Below are positions 45,671 through 53,988 of a stretch of DNA of 64,000 bases, piece after piece. A program made the translations under genes and the position numbers. The DNA is taken from contig NZ_CP054690.1 in assembly GCF_013348805.1 (NCBI RefSeq), positions 1,302,001 to 1,366,000 of the forward strand, in the 5' to 3' direction. The notes beneath the pieces were generated by a model. The model searched no databases. It was not told the DNA's origin and worked only from the letters and a program-made list of their open reading frames with translations. How positions within the stretch are numbered: the stretch's first letter is position 1; each line of letters opens with the position of its first letter. This DNA is from Rhodococcus sp. W8901 (GTDB lineage Bacteria; Actinomycetota; Actinomycetes; Mycobacteriales; Mycobacteriaceae).

Positions 45671-46708
45671 TCAGCCGTTTGCCGGCGCTTCCGCCGGCGT
45701 GAGGGACTGTCTGCGCCATTCGCGTGGGCTGACGCCGAATTGCTGATGGAACCATCGCGAGAAGCTACTCGGCGTCGAAAACGAGAGCATCTCCGAGATC
45801 TCGGTGAACGAGTACCGCTGACCGCTGACCATGCGATTCGCGAGTTCGGTTCGCGTGGCATCGAGCACGGACGAGAACGTCTGCCCCGACTTCGCGAGGT
45901 GGCGGTGGACCGTCCGGCGGTCGACGCCGAGGCTGCGCGCAACCTGGTCGATGGAACACCGGCCGGTCGGTAGGAGAAGTTCGACGAGTTCGCGCACACG
46001 GTTGGCGATCGTGGGTTCCTCGGGCGTCGTCAGAGTGTCGAGGAACTGTTGCGCGTACGAGCGAAGGTGCGGGTCGGACATCCGGTTGGGTTCGTTCAGA
46101 TCGGCTGTGTAGGTGATGATTCCGCTGAAGTCGTTGTCGAATGTCAGTGGTGCGCCGAACATCTGTCGGTGCGTCGAATCGTCGATCGGCCGGGTGTGGT
46201 CGAAGCAGACCGACACGGGGCGCCAGCGCTCGCCGAGCATGTTGCGGAGCAGTTGGTGGGTGACCGCCACTGCCAGTTCGACTGCCTGTCGGACGATCAT
46301 CGGTTCACCGGGTTCGATCCGGATCCTGATCGCGGTGAGCCCGTCCTTCTCCGACATGCGGATGTGAAGCGATTCGTTGTACATGTGCTGGTAGCGGATC
46401 AGCATGCGAAGTGCGCTGCGTGCGTCGGGTTCCTCCCGGATGCTCACGCTGAGGGGGCCGAGTGTGGAGAACCGGCGGCGCTCGGCGAGTTTGAGGGCGA
46501 AATCCTGGCGCCCGGTCGCCGCTGACGACAATTCCAGGAGGCGAGCGACGGACGATGCCGGAATCCACCGATCCTGGAGGTCGAGGCTGGCCGAATCCAG
46601 GCCGACGGCCCGCAGGAGTTGGACCGGATCGATGCCCAATGTCCGGCTGACCTCGATGTATCCGGTCAACGCGGCATATCGCGCGAGGGGTCTGGCCACG
46701 CTTGTCAC
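45671..46708 (-). CDS. AraC family transcriptional regulator (Arabinose_bd type)
   Basis: 345-residue AraC regulator. N-terminal effector domain of the ArgR/OruR/'Arabinose_bd' type: LARYAALTGYIEVSRTLGIDPVQLLRAVGLDSASLDLQDRWIPASSVARLLELSS. C-terminal pair of helix-turn-helix motifs: CSIDQVARSLGVDRRTVHRHLAKSGQTFSSVLDATRTELANRMV and YSFTEISEMLSFSTPSSFSRWFHQQFGVSPREWRRQ. GTG 46708 is the best start; ATG 46768 would add 20 residues without domain character. It sits between the two arms of the catabolic locus, each of which has a copy of a 32-bp motif, and probably activates both when the substrate is present. Confidence 0.9.
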   Translation of the reverse strand: MTSVARPLARYAALTGYIEVSRTLGIDPVQLLRAVGLDSASLDLQDRWIPASSVARLLELSSAATGRQDFALKLAERRRFSTLGPLSVSIREEPDARSALRMLIRYQHMYNESLHIRMSEKDGLTAIRIRIEPGEPMIVRQAVELAVAVTHQLLRNMLGERWRPVSVCFDHTRPIDDSTHRQMFGAPLTFDNDFSGIITYTADLNEPNRMSDPHLRSYAQQFLDTLTTPEEPTIANRVRELVELLLPTGRCSIDQVARSLGVDRRTVHRHLAKSGQTFSSVLDATRTELANRMVSGQRYSFTEISEMLSFSTPSSFSRWFHQQFGVSPREWRRQSLTPAEAPANG

Positions 46709-46792
46709 CTCGTCTCGACTGTGCCCGACTGCCCCGCAAGGGTAAGTGTGCGGCGGGTCACGTGTCACGGACGGTGTGGTCTGAATCCCGGT

Positions 46793-46824
46793 TGTCCCGA
46801 AATGACAAGAAATATGTCCCTGAG
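46793..46824 (+). promoter_or_regulatory. Probable AraC-regulator site, MDR-dioxygenase-BKACE arm
   Basis: Plus-strand copy of the motif at 45616-45647: TGTCCCGAAATG, 2 nt, AAGAA, 4 nt, GTCCC, 1 nt, GAG. All 25 specified positions agree between the copies and the spacing is the same. It lies 212 bp from the MDR start and 84 bp from the AraC start, so it may also serve autoregulation. Confidence 0.72.
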
Positions 46825-46992
46825 AGGTAAGTGTGATGCCCTCCGAGTCGATACTGTCGTGTCAGCTGAATCACATCGGAACCGAGTTCCGGTTCCAGCG
46901 CCGAGTCGAACCGGGACGGCATGGATCGTCCCCGGGGAGGCGGGGTACATGTTCGAAAAGGTTGCGGTCCAGAAGATCCGGCAGCCGTGTGT

Positions 46993-47020
46993 GCGAGTTC
47001 GTCCACTCGGACGAACTCGC
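46993..47020. promoter_or_regulatory. Perfect 28-bp palindrome before the MDR gene
   Basis: 12-bp arms GCGAGTTCGTCC / GGACGAACTCGC around ACTC, ending 4 bp before the AAGGAG ribosome site. It could be a second operator or an mRNA hairpin that hides or exposes the ribosome site. Confidence 0.62.
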
Positions 47021-47036
47021 GAACAAGGAGATAGCA

Positions 47037-48011
47037 ATGGCAAAGGCGATTCGCTTCTACGAAACCGGTGGTCCGGAAGTCCTGAAGTGGGAGACGGTGG
47101 AGGTCGGCGATCCCGGCCCCGGCGAGGTGCGTATCCGGCACGAGGCCGTGGGCCTGAACTTCGCGGACACCTACTTTCGGACCGGCCTCTACCCGGCCGC
47201 ACTCCCGGCCGGTATGGGTGTCGAGGCCGCCGGCGTCGTCGAGGCCGTGGGCGAGGGCGTCTCCGGCTTCCAGGAGGGTGACCGGGTCACCTACACCGGC
47301 AGCCCGCTGGGTGCGTACAGCACCGAACGCGTGATGCCGGCCGAGCATCTGATCGCACTGCCGGACGGAATCGAGTTCGAGACCGCCGCGGCGATGACGA
47401 TGCGCGGGCTCACGACGTCGTACCTGCTGCGCCGGATCTACCCGTTGAAGGCCGGTGACACGGTCCTGTTGCACGCCGCAGCGGGAGGCGTGGGACTGAT
47501 CTTCTGCCAGTGGGCGAAGCTGCTGGGCATCAATGTGATCGGGACGGTGTCGACCGACGAGAAGGCGGCTGTCGCCAAGGCGCACGGCTGCAGCGAGGTG
47601 ATCGTCTACAAGCGTGAGAACGTGGCCGAGCGGGTGCGTGAGCTCACCGACGGCGCGGGTGTACCGGTCGTCTACGACAGCATCGGTGAATCGACCTACG
47701 AGTCCTCGCTCGACTCGCTGGCACGCCGCGGTCTGCTCGTCGCGTTCGGCACCGCATCGGGACCGATCCCGCCCATCAACGCCATGCAGTTGGCGGTCAA
47801 GGGATCGTTGTTCGTCACCCGCCCGGCACTGGCCGACTACATTGCGGATCCGGCGGAGCGCGCCGAGTTGGCGAACGAGTTGTTCGGCCATGTCGCCGCC
47901 GGCCGTATCTCCATTGAGATCAACCAGCACTATGCGCTCGAAGAGGCCGAGGCGGCCCATCGAGACCTCGAGTCCGGCAAGAGCATCGGTTCTTCGGTGT
48001 TCTCGTTCTGA
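47037..48011 (+). CDS. Quinone oxidoreductase-like MDR protein
   Basis: 324-residue medium-chain dehydrogenase/reductase of the quinone oxidoreductase (QOR, Zn-free) group: MAKAIRFYETGGPEVLKWETVEVGDPGPGEVRIRHEAVGLNFADTYFRTGLYP, then AAAGGVGLIFCQWAKLLG as NADPH motif and GTASGPIPPINAMQL. The Cys/His zinc ligands of alcohol dehydrogenases are absent. ATG 47037 with AAGGAG. First gene of the plus arm of the catabolic locus. It may reduce an enone or quinone intermediate; exact step unknown. Confidence 0.92.
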   Translation: MAKAIRFYETGGPEVLKWETVEVGDPGPGEVRIRHEAVGLNFADTYFRTGLYPAALPAGMGVEAAGVVEAVGEGVSGFQEGDRVTYTGSPLGAYSTERVMPAEHLIALPDGIEFETAAAMTMRGLTTSYLLRRIYPLKAGDTVLLHAAAGGVGLIFCQWAKLLGINVIGTVSTDEKAAVAKAHGCSEVIVYKRENVAERVRELTDGAGVPVVYDSIGESTYESSLDSLARRGLLVAFGTASGPIPPINAMQLAVKGSLFVTRPALADYIADPAERAELANELFGHVAAGRISIEINQHYALEEAEAAHRDLESGKSIGSSVFSF

Positions 48012-48106
48012 CCTGAAAAACCCATTCAGCCAACGTCGTTCGGCGTGCCGACGTAGCACGTGACGGCGCTACGACCTACCACTTCCAGCTTGTACAGGAG
48101 AGTGCC

Positions 48107-49003
48107 ATGACCACTGTCGAACTTGCGCCAGGAGCCCGGACGACCGTCTCGCCCATGGACGCCCGCCCGCTGACCTGCAGCATCGGTGCGGAACTCCACG
48201 GTGTCGACCTTGCCGATGTGTCCCGTGACGCCGACCTCTTCGCCGAACTGCGGTCGCTGCTGCTGAAGCACAAGGTGCTCTTCTTCCGGGATCAGGACAT
48301 GAGCCGGGCCGAGCACGTCGCGTTGGCGGAGCGTTTCGGCTCGCTCGAGGACCATCCGGTGGTCGGCAGCGACCCCGATCATCCCGGTCTCGTGCAGATC
48401 TACAAGGACCTCGACAGCCCGCCGGAGGCGTTCGAGAACTCCTTCCACTGTGACGCGACGTGGCGTGTGAATCCTCCGATGGGGTGCGTCCTCCGCTGTG
48501 TCGAGGGCCCTGCCGTCGGTGGAGACACGATCTGGGTGAACATGGCTCTGGCCTACGAGCGGCTGCCCGAGCGAGTCAAGGAGCGGATCGAGGGGCTGCG
48601 CGCGCGGCACAGCATCGAGGCGTCGTTCGGCGCGCGACTGCCGATGGAGAGGCGCCTCGAGCTCAAGGAACGCTTCCCGGACGCCGAGCATCCGGTGGTC
48701 CGTACCCACCCGGAGACGGGGGAGAAGATCCTCTTCGTCAACAGCTTCACCACGCACCTGACGAACTACCACACCGCCGACAACGTCCGGTGTGGCATCG
48801 ACTACGCCCCGGGCGCCGGTGAGCTGCTGCGGTACCTGCAGAGCCAGGCGACGATCCCGGAGTACCAGGTGCGCTGGCGGTGGACGAAGAACAGCGTCGC
48901 GATCTGGGACAACCGATCGACCCAGCACTACGCGGTCCAGGACTACTGGCCCGCCGTTCGAAAGATGGAACGCGCCGGGATCATCGGCGACCGCACTTTC
49001 TGA
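48107..49003 (+). CDS. TauD/TfdA family Fe(II)/2-oxoglutarate dioxygenase
   Basis: 298-residue 2-oxoglutarate-dependent oxygenase. The facial triad is visible: HxD in NSFHCDATWRVNPP (His114, Asp116) and the distal His in NRSTQHYAVQDYW near residue 270, followed by the Arg of AVRKMERAGI that binds 2-oxoglutarate. N-terminal ELHGVDLADVSRD is typical of TauD/TfdA. Relatives hydroxylate and cleave taurine, alkyl sulphates or aryloxyalkanoates such as 2,4-D. Here it may free a carbon skeleton that later becomes a beta-keto acid. ATG 48107 follows CAGGAGAG. Confidence 0.92.
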   Translation: MTTVELAPGARTTVSPMDARPLTCSIGAELHGVDLADVSRDADLFAELRSLLLKHKVLFFRDQDMSRAEHVALAERFGSLEDHPVVGSDPDHPGLVQIYKDLDSPPEAFENSFHCDATWRVNPPMGCVLRCVEGPAVGGDTIWVNMALAYERLPERVKERIEGLRARHSIEASFGARLPMERRLELKERFPDAEHPVVRTHPETGEKILFVNSFTTHLTNYHTADNVRCGIDYAPGAGELLRYLQSQATIPEYQVRWRWTKNSVAIWDNRSTQHYAVQDYWPAVRKMERAGIIGDRTF

Positions 49004-49049
49004 TATCCGCTTTCCCTACCTCACATCTGTCCAGAAACGGAGTTACACA

Positions 49050-50105
49050 ATGCATTTCCACGATGACGCACTGTTCCCGGAGAACCAGGAGAAGCTGGTT
49101 ATCACTGTCGCGCCGTACGGCCCGGAGTGGGCGGTGGAGGACTTCCCCGAAGACCTGCCGTTGACGATGGACGAGCATGTCCAGCAGGCGGTGGACTGCT
49201 ACGAGGCCGGCGCGACGGTGCTGCACATCCATGTCCGTGAGGAGGACGGTAAGGGCTCCAAGCGGCTGTCGAAGTTCAACGAGCTCCTCGGTCGCCTGCG
49301 TGAGGCGGTGCCGGACATGATCCTGCAGGTCGGTGGTTCGATCTCGTTCGCGCCGGAAGGTGAAGGCGCGGATGCGAAGTGGCTCTCGGATGATGTCCGG
49401 CACATGCTCGCCGAGTTGGATCCGAAGCCGGACCAGGTCACGATCGCGATCAACACCAGCCAGATGAACATCATGGAGTTGATGACGCCGGGTGACATCA
49501 AGGGCACCTCTCTGGAGAACGCCGAGCTCGCCTCGACCTACCGTGAGATGACGGTTCCCGCCGGCCCCGAGTGGGTCGAGGAGCACCTGCGTCGTCTGCA
49601 GGCGGCGGGGATCCAGCCGCATTTCCAGCTTTCGTCGATTCCGCAGCTCGAGACGGTGGAGCGGTTGATCCGTCGGGGCGTGTACACCGGTCCGTTGAAC
49701 CTGACCTGGGTGGCGATCGGTGGTGGCTTCGACGGCCCGAACCCGTACAACATGATGCAGTTCATCAATCGGGTTCCGGACGGCGCGTGCCTGACGCTGG
49801 AGACGCTGATGCGCAGCGTGTTGCCGGTGAACACGATGGCGATCGCGATGGGTCTGCACCCGCGCTGCGGTAACGAGGACAACCTGTGGGCGCCGAGCGG
49901 CGAGGTCAAGATCACCTCGGCCGAGCAGGTCCGTCAGCTGGTGCGGGTTGCCAAGGAGCTCGGCCGTGAGGTTGCCACGGGCAAGGAGGCTCGCGACATC
50001 TACAAGATCGGCACCACCTACGCGAACGCCGACGAGACCCTCGCCGAGCTCGGTTACGCCCCGAACCGTCGCCCCGGCCAGGTCGGCTTCACCCAGCACT
50101 CCTGA
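49050..50105 (+). CDS. Beta-keto acid cleavage enzyme (BKACE, DUF849)
   Basis: 351-residue BKACE family protein (type enzyme Kce, 3-keto-5-aminohexanoate cleavage). These zinc enzymes react a beta-keto acid with acetyl-CoA to give acetoacetate and a new acyl-CoA. Zinc-site pattern: VLHIHVREEDGKGS (His59, His61); later GLHPRCGNEDNLW supplies the conserved Glu/Asn region. LVITVAPYGPEW, QVGGS, IGGGFDGPNPYNMMQF and ARDIYKIGTTY also fit. ATG 49050 with GGAG. Its product acetoacetate is the expected substrate of the CoA-transferase on the other arm. Substrate specificity cannot be read. A 14-bp hairpin follows. Confidence 0.92.
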   Translation: MHFHDDALFPENQEKLVITVAPYGPEWAVEDFPEDLPLTMDEHVQQAVDCYEAGATVLHIHVREEDGKGSKRLSKFNELLGRLREAVPDMILQVGGSISFAPEGEGADAKWLSDDVRHMLAELDPKPDQVTIAINTSQMNIMELMTPGDIKGTSLENAELASTYREMTVPAGPEWVEEHLRRLQAAGIQPHFQLSSIPQLETVERLIRRGVYTGPLNLTWVAIGGGFDGPNPYNMMQFINRVPDGACLTLETLMRSVLPVNTMAIAMGLHPRCGNEDNLWAPSGEVKITSAEQVRQLVRVAKELGREVATGKEARDIYKIGTTYANADETLAELGYAPNRRPGQVGFTQHS

Positions 50106-50140
50106 CCCGCTGTCTCACGTCTGCGACAGCACCTCTCGAT

Positions 50141-50172
50141 GGAGCGGGGACGCCCACAGGCGTCCCCGCTCC
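50141..50172 (+). terminator. Hairpin between BKACE and hydrolase genes
   Basis: Perfect 14-bp stem GGAGCGGGGACGCC / GGCGTCCCCGCTCC with loop CACA, 35 bp after the BKACE stop and 35 bp before the next start. It may terminate part of the transcripts and set lower expression of the last two genes. Confidence 0.75.
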
Positions 50173-50207
50173 GTCTGCCCGCCTCGAGATCTTTTGGAGG
50201 AAATGCC

Positions 50208-50801
50208 TTGAGCAGCTCCGTTTCCCCGACCGTCGTGATCGTTCCCGGACTGCGTGACCACGTCGAGGACCACTGGCAGACCCTGTTGGCCGCCGGCCTG
50301 GACAAGGTCCGTACCGTCCCGCCGCTCGAGCACGACAAGCTCAGCCTCGACGCCCGTGTGGCCGCGCTCGACGCCGTCCTGGCCGACATCGACGGCCCCG
50401 TCGTGCTCGTCGCGCACAGCGCCGGCGTGATGATCACCGTGCACTGGGCCGCCCGGCACGACCGCCCGGTGGCGGGCGCGATCCTGGCCACCCCGTCGGA
50501 CCTCTCCACCCCGCTGCCGGCCGGATACCCGGCGCTGGCGGACCTCGAGGCGAACGGCTGGAACCCGGTGCCGCGCAGCCCGCTGCCGTTCCCGAGCATC
50601 GTCGCCGCCAGCACCAACGACCCGCTGGCCGATTTCGCCGTCGTCGTCGACCTCGCACACGCGTGGGGCGGCCGTCTCGTCGACCTCGGCGAGGTCGGAC
50701 ACCTCAACCCCGCCTCGGGCTACGGCGAATGGCCCCGCGCGACCGAGCTTCTCGACGAACTGTTCACCACGATCGGCGTCCAGACCGCGCCGAGCCACTG
50801 A
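50208..50801 (+). CDS. RBBP9/YdeN-type alpha/beta serine hydrolase
   Basis: 197-residue small alpha/beta hydrolase: SPTVVIVPGLRDHVEDHWQTLL, nucleophile Ser in PVVLVAHSAGVMITVHWA, acid in AASTNDPLADF and catalytic His in DLGEVGHLNPASGYGEW, all characteristic of RBBP9/YdeN. TTG 50208 is supported by GGAGG at 7 bp; the open frame upstream covers only the hairpin. It follows the BKACE hairpin and precedes the acyl-CoA ligase. It may hydrolyse the acyl-CoA or an ester in the pathway; this is inference. Confidence 0.88.
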   Translation: MSSSVSPTVVIVPGLRDHVEDHWQTLLAAGLDKVRTVPPLEHDKLSLDARVAALDAVLADIDGPVVLVAHSAGVMITVHWAARHDRPVAGAILATPSDLSTPLPAGYPALADLEANGWNPVPRSPLPFPSIVAASTNDPLADFAVVVDLAHAWGGRLVDLGEVGHLNPASGYGEWPRATELLDELFTTIGVQTAPSH

Positions 50802-50834
50802 CCTTCACGACCGCTGCCCGAGAGAGACGCCCCG

Positions 50835-52388
50835 ATGCTCAATCTGTCCATGTTCCTGGAAGACTCGGCCCGCAAGTACCCGAGCCGCGACGCGCTGGTG
50901 CTGGGGGACGACCGGTTCACCTACGCGGAGACCGACGGTCTCGCGAACCAGGTCGCCAATCTCCTCGTCGCGTCGGGCATCGTTCCCGGTGACCGCGTCG
51001 CCATCTCCTGCCCCAACCTGCCGTGGTTCCCGATCGTCTACTACGGGATCCTCAAGGCGGGCGCCGTGGTCGTGCCGCTCAACGTCCTGCTGAAGGGACG
51101 GGAGATCGCCTACCACCTGCAGGACTGCGGGGCGGTCGCCTACTTCTGCTTCGAGGGCGGACCGGATCTGCCGATCGGCGAGTACGGACGGGACGGCTTC
51201 GACGAGGCGCCCTCGTGTCGAACGATGTTCGTGATCGGCGGCGACGGCAGCGTCGCAGCCGGCAGCGATGTGGGAATCACCGCGCTCTCGACGGTGCTGC
51301 CCGACCAGCCGTCGACGTTCGAGTCGGTGGCGCGGGAAGCCACGGACACTGCGGTCATCCTCTACACGAGCGGGACGACCGGCCGGCCGAAGGGCGCCGA
51401 GCTGACCCAGTCGAACATGGTCATGAACGCCATCGCCTCGAACCGGTTGTTCGACAGCAGCCCGAGCCTGCACGACACCCACCTGCTGACGCTTCCTCTG
51501 TTCCATTCGTTCGGGCAGACGATCAACATGAACGCCGGTTTCTCGGTGGGCGCGACGCTCGTGCTGCTCCCGCGTTTCGAGGCGAGCGCGGCGCTGGACA
51601 TCATGGAGCGCGAGTCGATCACGATGTTCGCGGGCGTGCCGACGATGTACTGGGGCCTGCTCGGAGCCGTCGACGACTCGGTCGACGTGGGCCGGATCGC
51701 CGCCAACCTCCGCAAGGCGATATCCGGGGGCGCGGCGCTGCCGGTGGAGATCCTCGAGCGCTTCGCGAGGCGATTCGGGGTCCAGATCCTCGAGGGATAC
51801 GGGCTGTCCGAGACCTCACCGGTCGCCCTGTTCAGCGATCCGGAGCAGGCACCGCGAGCGGGATCGATCGGGATCCCGATCTGGGGCGTCGACGTGCGCC
51901 TCGTCGATCGTGACTGGAACACCGTCGACGAAATCGGCGCCGTCGGCGAACTCGCGATCCGCGGACACAACGTGATGAAGGGCTACTACGGTCGGCCGGA
52001 GGCCACCGACGAGGTGATGCGCGACGGTTGGTTCCGCACGGGCGATCTGGCCCGCCGCGACGACGACGGTTTCTACTACATCGTGGACCGAGCCAAGGAC
52101 ATGATCGTGCGCGGTGGGTTCAACGTCTATCCGCGGGAGATCGAGGAAGTCCTCATGACACACGAGGCGGTCTCGTTGGCGGCCGTGATCGGAGTGCCGC
52201 ACGAGAGCCACGGCGAGGAGGTCCGCGCCTACGTCATCCCGCACGAGGGCTCCGGGATCTCGGCCGACGAGTTGATCGCCTGGTCGAAGGACCGGATGGC
52301 GAGCTACAAGTACCCGCGCGAGGTGCGGATCGTGGATCAGCTCCCGATGACCGGCACGGGGAAGATCCTCAAGCGCGAACTGGTGTGA
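50835..52388 (+). CDS. AMP-binding acyl-CoA ligase
   Basis: 517-residue adenylate-forming acid:CoA ligase. AMP-binding motif VILYTSGTTGRPKGAELTQSNMV at about 175-197; later GYGLSETSPVALF, the hinge GWFRTGDLARRDDDGFYYIVDRAKDMIVRGGFNVYPREIEEVL and catalytic Lys in PMTGTGKILKREL. Most like medium/long-chain fatty-acid ligases (FadD-like). ATG 50835, 33 bp after the hydrolase. Last gene of the plus arm; it would activate a carboxylic acid substrate or product of the locus with ATP and CoA. Confidence 0.93.
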   Translation: MLNLSMFLEDSARKYPSRDALVLGDDRFTYAETDGLANQVANLLVASGIVPGDRVAISCPNLPWFPIVYYGILKAGAVVVPLNVLLKGREIAYHLQDCGAVAYFCFEGGPDLPIGEYGRDGFDEAPSCRTMFVIGGDGSVAAGSDVGITALSTVLPDQPSTFESVAREATDTAVILYTSGTTGRPKGAELTQSNMVMNAIASNRLFDSSPSLHDTHLLTLPLFHSFGQTINMNAGFSVGATLVLLPRFEASAALDIMERESITMFAGVPTMYWGLLGAVDDSVDVGRIAANLRKAISGGAALPVEILERFARRFGVQILEGYGLSETSPVALFSDPEQAPRAGSIGIPIWGVDVRLVDRDWNTVDEIGAVGELAIRGHNVMKGYYGRPEATDEVMRDGWFRTGDLARRDDDGFYYIVDRAKDMIVRGGFNVYPREIEEVLMTHEAVSLAAVIGVPHESHGEEVRAYVIPHEGSGISADELIAWSKDRMASYKYPREVRIVDQLPMTGTGKILKRELV

Positions 52389-52506
52389 GCAACCGCAACC
52401 GTCCGAAAACTCTTACCTGAGGGTGAGTTTCACGGTTCAGACTCCTGCACGGAGGGTCTGAGCCTAGGCTCTCGGGCACTTGGACGGTTGTACAGGAAGG
52501 CTCACC

Positions 52507-53967
52507 GTGCGCGCGTTGCTGTTGCTTGCCCTGACGGCTCTGACCCTGCAGGCAGTCCCGGCTGCGGAAGCGGCTCCGCTCGGCGACGGGTGGACGCTTC
52601 CGCAGCTGACGGTCGACGATCGGACGATCAAGGACGTCGAAGGTCGGACGGTGCTCCTGCGCGGCGCGAATGTGAATCAGCTCAACGACTACGCGCAGAA
52701 CGGAACCGACCTCCCGACGGTGGCTCCGCTGGATCGAACGGACTTCGCGCGGATGGCCACGCTCGGGTTCGACGTGGTGCGACTGAACGTGTCGTGGTCG
52801 GCGCTGGAGCCGACCCGGGGCGCGTTCGACCAGGCCTACGTCCAGCGGATCCGCTCCGCCGTGCAGGACGCGAAGGACCACGGCATCTACACCGTGCTCG
52901 ACATGCATCAGGACGCGTGGGGTCCGTTCGTCGGAACCCCCGCCGGGCAGACCTGCCCACCGTTGCTCGAGCCGGGTATCGGGTGGGACGGCGCACCGGA
53001 ATGGGCCACGCTGACCGGCGGATGGACGACGTGCAACATCGGGGGACTGCGCGAGGCGTCACCCGCCGTTGCGCGCGCGTTCCAGGCGTTCTACGACGAC
53101 GAACAGGGGATCCAGGGCCGCCTGGTCGCGACGTGGGCGCGGCTGGCCGCCGAGTTCGCCGACGAGCCCGCGGTCGCCGGCTACGACCTGCTCAACGAGC
53201 CGAACCCGGGACTGCGGGACCCGTTCACGGCCGCCGACCAGATCGGCCGTTTCTACCAGCGCGCGATCGCGGCCATCCGGCAGGCCGAATCCGGCGGCTT
53301 TCCGCACCTGATCTTCTTCGAACCGAGTGCCGTCTGGTCGGCGTTCGGGATCGACGCGCTCCCGCCGCGTCACTACCTCGCCGATCCGCTCGTAGTGTTC
53401 TCGCCGCACCTCTACAGTCAGTCGATCACCGTCAGTAGCGAGTTCCCCTCCCTGGAGACCGGATTCCGGATCGCCGCCGCGGGAGCCGACTGGTACGGCG
53501 CACCGCTGTGGACGGGCGAATGGGGCTGGTTCGGTGAACCCGACGAGCAGTCCTCCGCCGTCGACCGGTTCGTCGACGCCACGAACGAGCATCGGATGGG
53601 CGGCGCGTGGTGGTCGTGGACGCAGGCGTGCGGCGATCCGCACGCCGTGCGCGACGGCAACACCGAGAAGCCGCAGGGCAACCTCAATCGGATCGACTGC
53701 CCGTCGGGCCGGTCGCTGGGGATGGTGGACGGATTCGTGACTCCGCTGGCCCGGGCGTACCCGCGCGCGACGCCCGGATCTCTGACCGACGTCACGTCGG
53801 AGGGCTTCGCCGGCAGCGGTCGCGGACGGGTGGAGGCGTGGTATCCCGGCGCCGAGCAGCCGCAACTGGACACCGTGAATCTCGCGGATGTGGATCTTGC
53901 GCGGGTGGACGGCGGCTGGCGCTTCACGGCACACGCCGACGGTGACTACTCGGTGAGCAGCCGCTGA
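52507..53967 (+). CDS. Secreted GH5 endoglycoceramidase-like glycosidase
   Basis: 486-residue exported GH5 enzyme. Sec signal at the N-terminus (RALLLLALTALTLQAVPAAEA). Catalytic acid/base in YDLLNEPNPG and nucleophile Glu in WTGEWGWFGEP; HQDAWGPF and FSPHLYSQS also fit. The overall pattern LLRGANVNQLNDY, VLDMHQD, LNEP recalls endoglycoceramidases, which Rhodococcus secretes to cut glycosphingolipids. The C-terminal small beta domain (RVEAWYPGAEQPQLD) is also usual. GTG 52507 with AGGAAGG. Monocistronic; a weak hairpin with a bulge (52438-52460) lies upstream. Exact lipid specificity uncertain. Confidence 0.84.
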   Translation: MRALLLLALTALTLQAVPAAEAAPLGDGWTLPQLTVDDRTIKDVEGRTVLLRGANVNQLNDYAQNGTDLPTVAPLDRTDFARMATLGFDVVRLNVSWSALEPTRGAFDQAYVQRIRSAVQDAKDHGIYTVLDMHQDAWGPFVGTPAGQTCPPLLEPGIGWDGAPEWATLTGGWTTCNIGGLREASPAVARAFQAFYDDEQGIQGRLVATWARLAAEFADEPAVAGYDLLNEPNPGLRDPFTAADQIGRFYQRAIAAIRQAESGGFPHLIFFEPSAVWSAFGIDALPPRHYLADPLVVFSPHLYSQSITVSSEFPSLETGFRIAAAGADWYGAPLWTGEWGWFGEPDEQSSAVDRFVDATNEHRMGGAWWSWTQACGDPHAVRDGNTEKPQGNLNRIDCPSGRSLGMVDGFVTPLARAYPRATPGSLTDVTSEGFAGSGRGRVEAWYPGAEQPQLDTVNLADVDLARVDGGWRFTAHADGDYSVSSR

Positions 53968-53988
53968 GTCGACTCGGATGGAGCTCGG

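Larger units (their letters stand above)
46709..47036. other. Intergenic regulatory region between araC and the MDR gene
   Basis: 328 bp without a credible gene. It contains the AraC-site motif (46793-46824), two further inverted repeats (CGGAAC-N3-GTTCCG at 46877-46891 and CCGGTTC-N12-GAACCGG at 46889-46914) and a 28-bp perfect palindrome (46993-47020) directly before the ribosome site AAGGAG of the MDR gene. Both divergent promoters should lie here. Confidence 0.7.
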
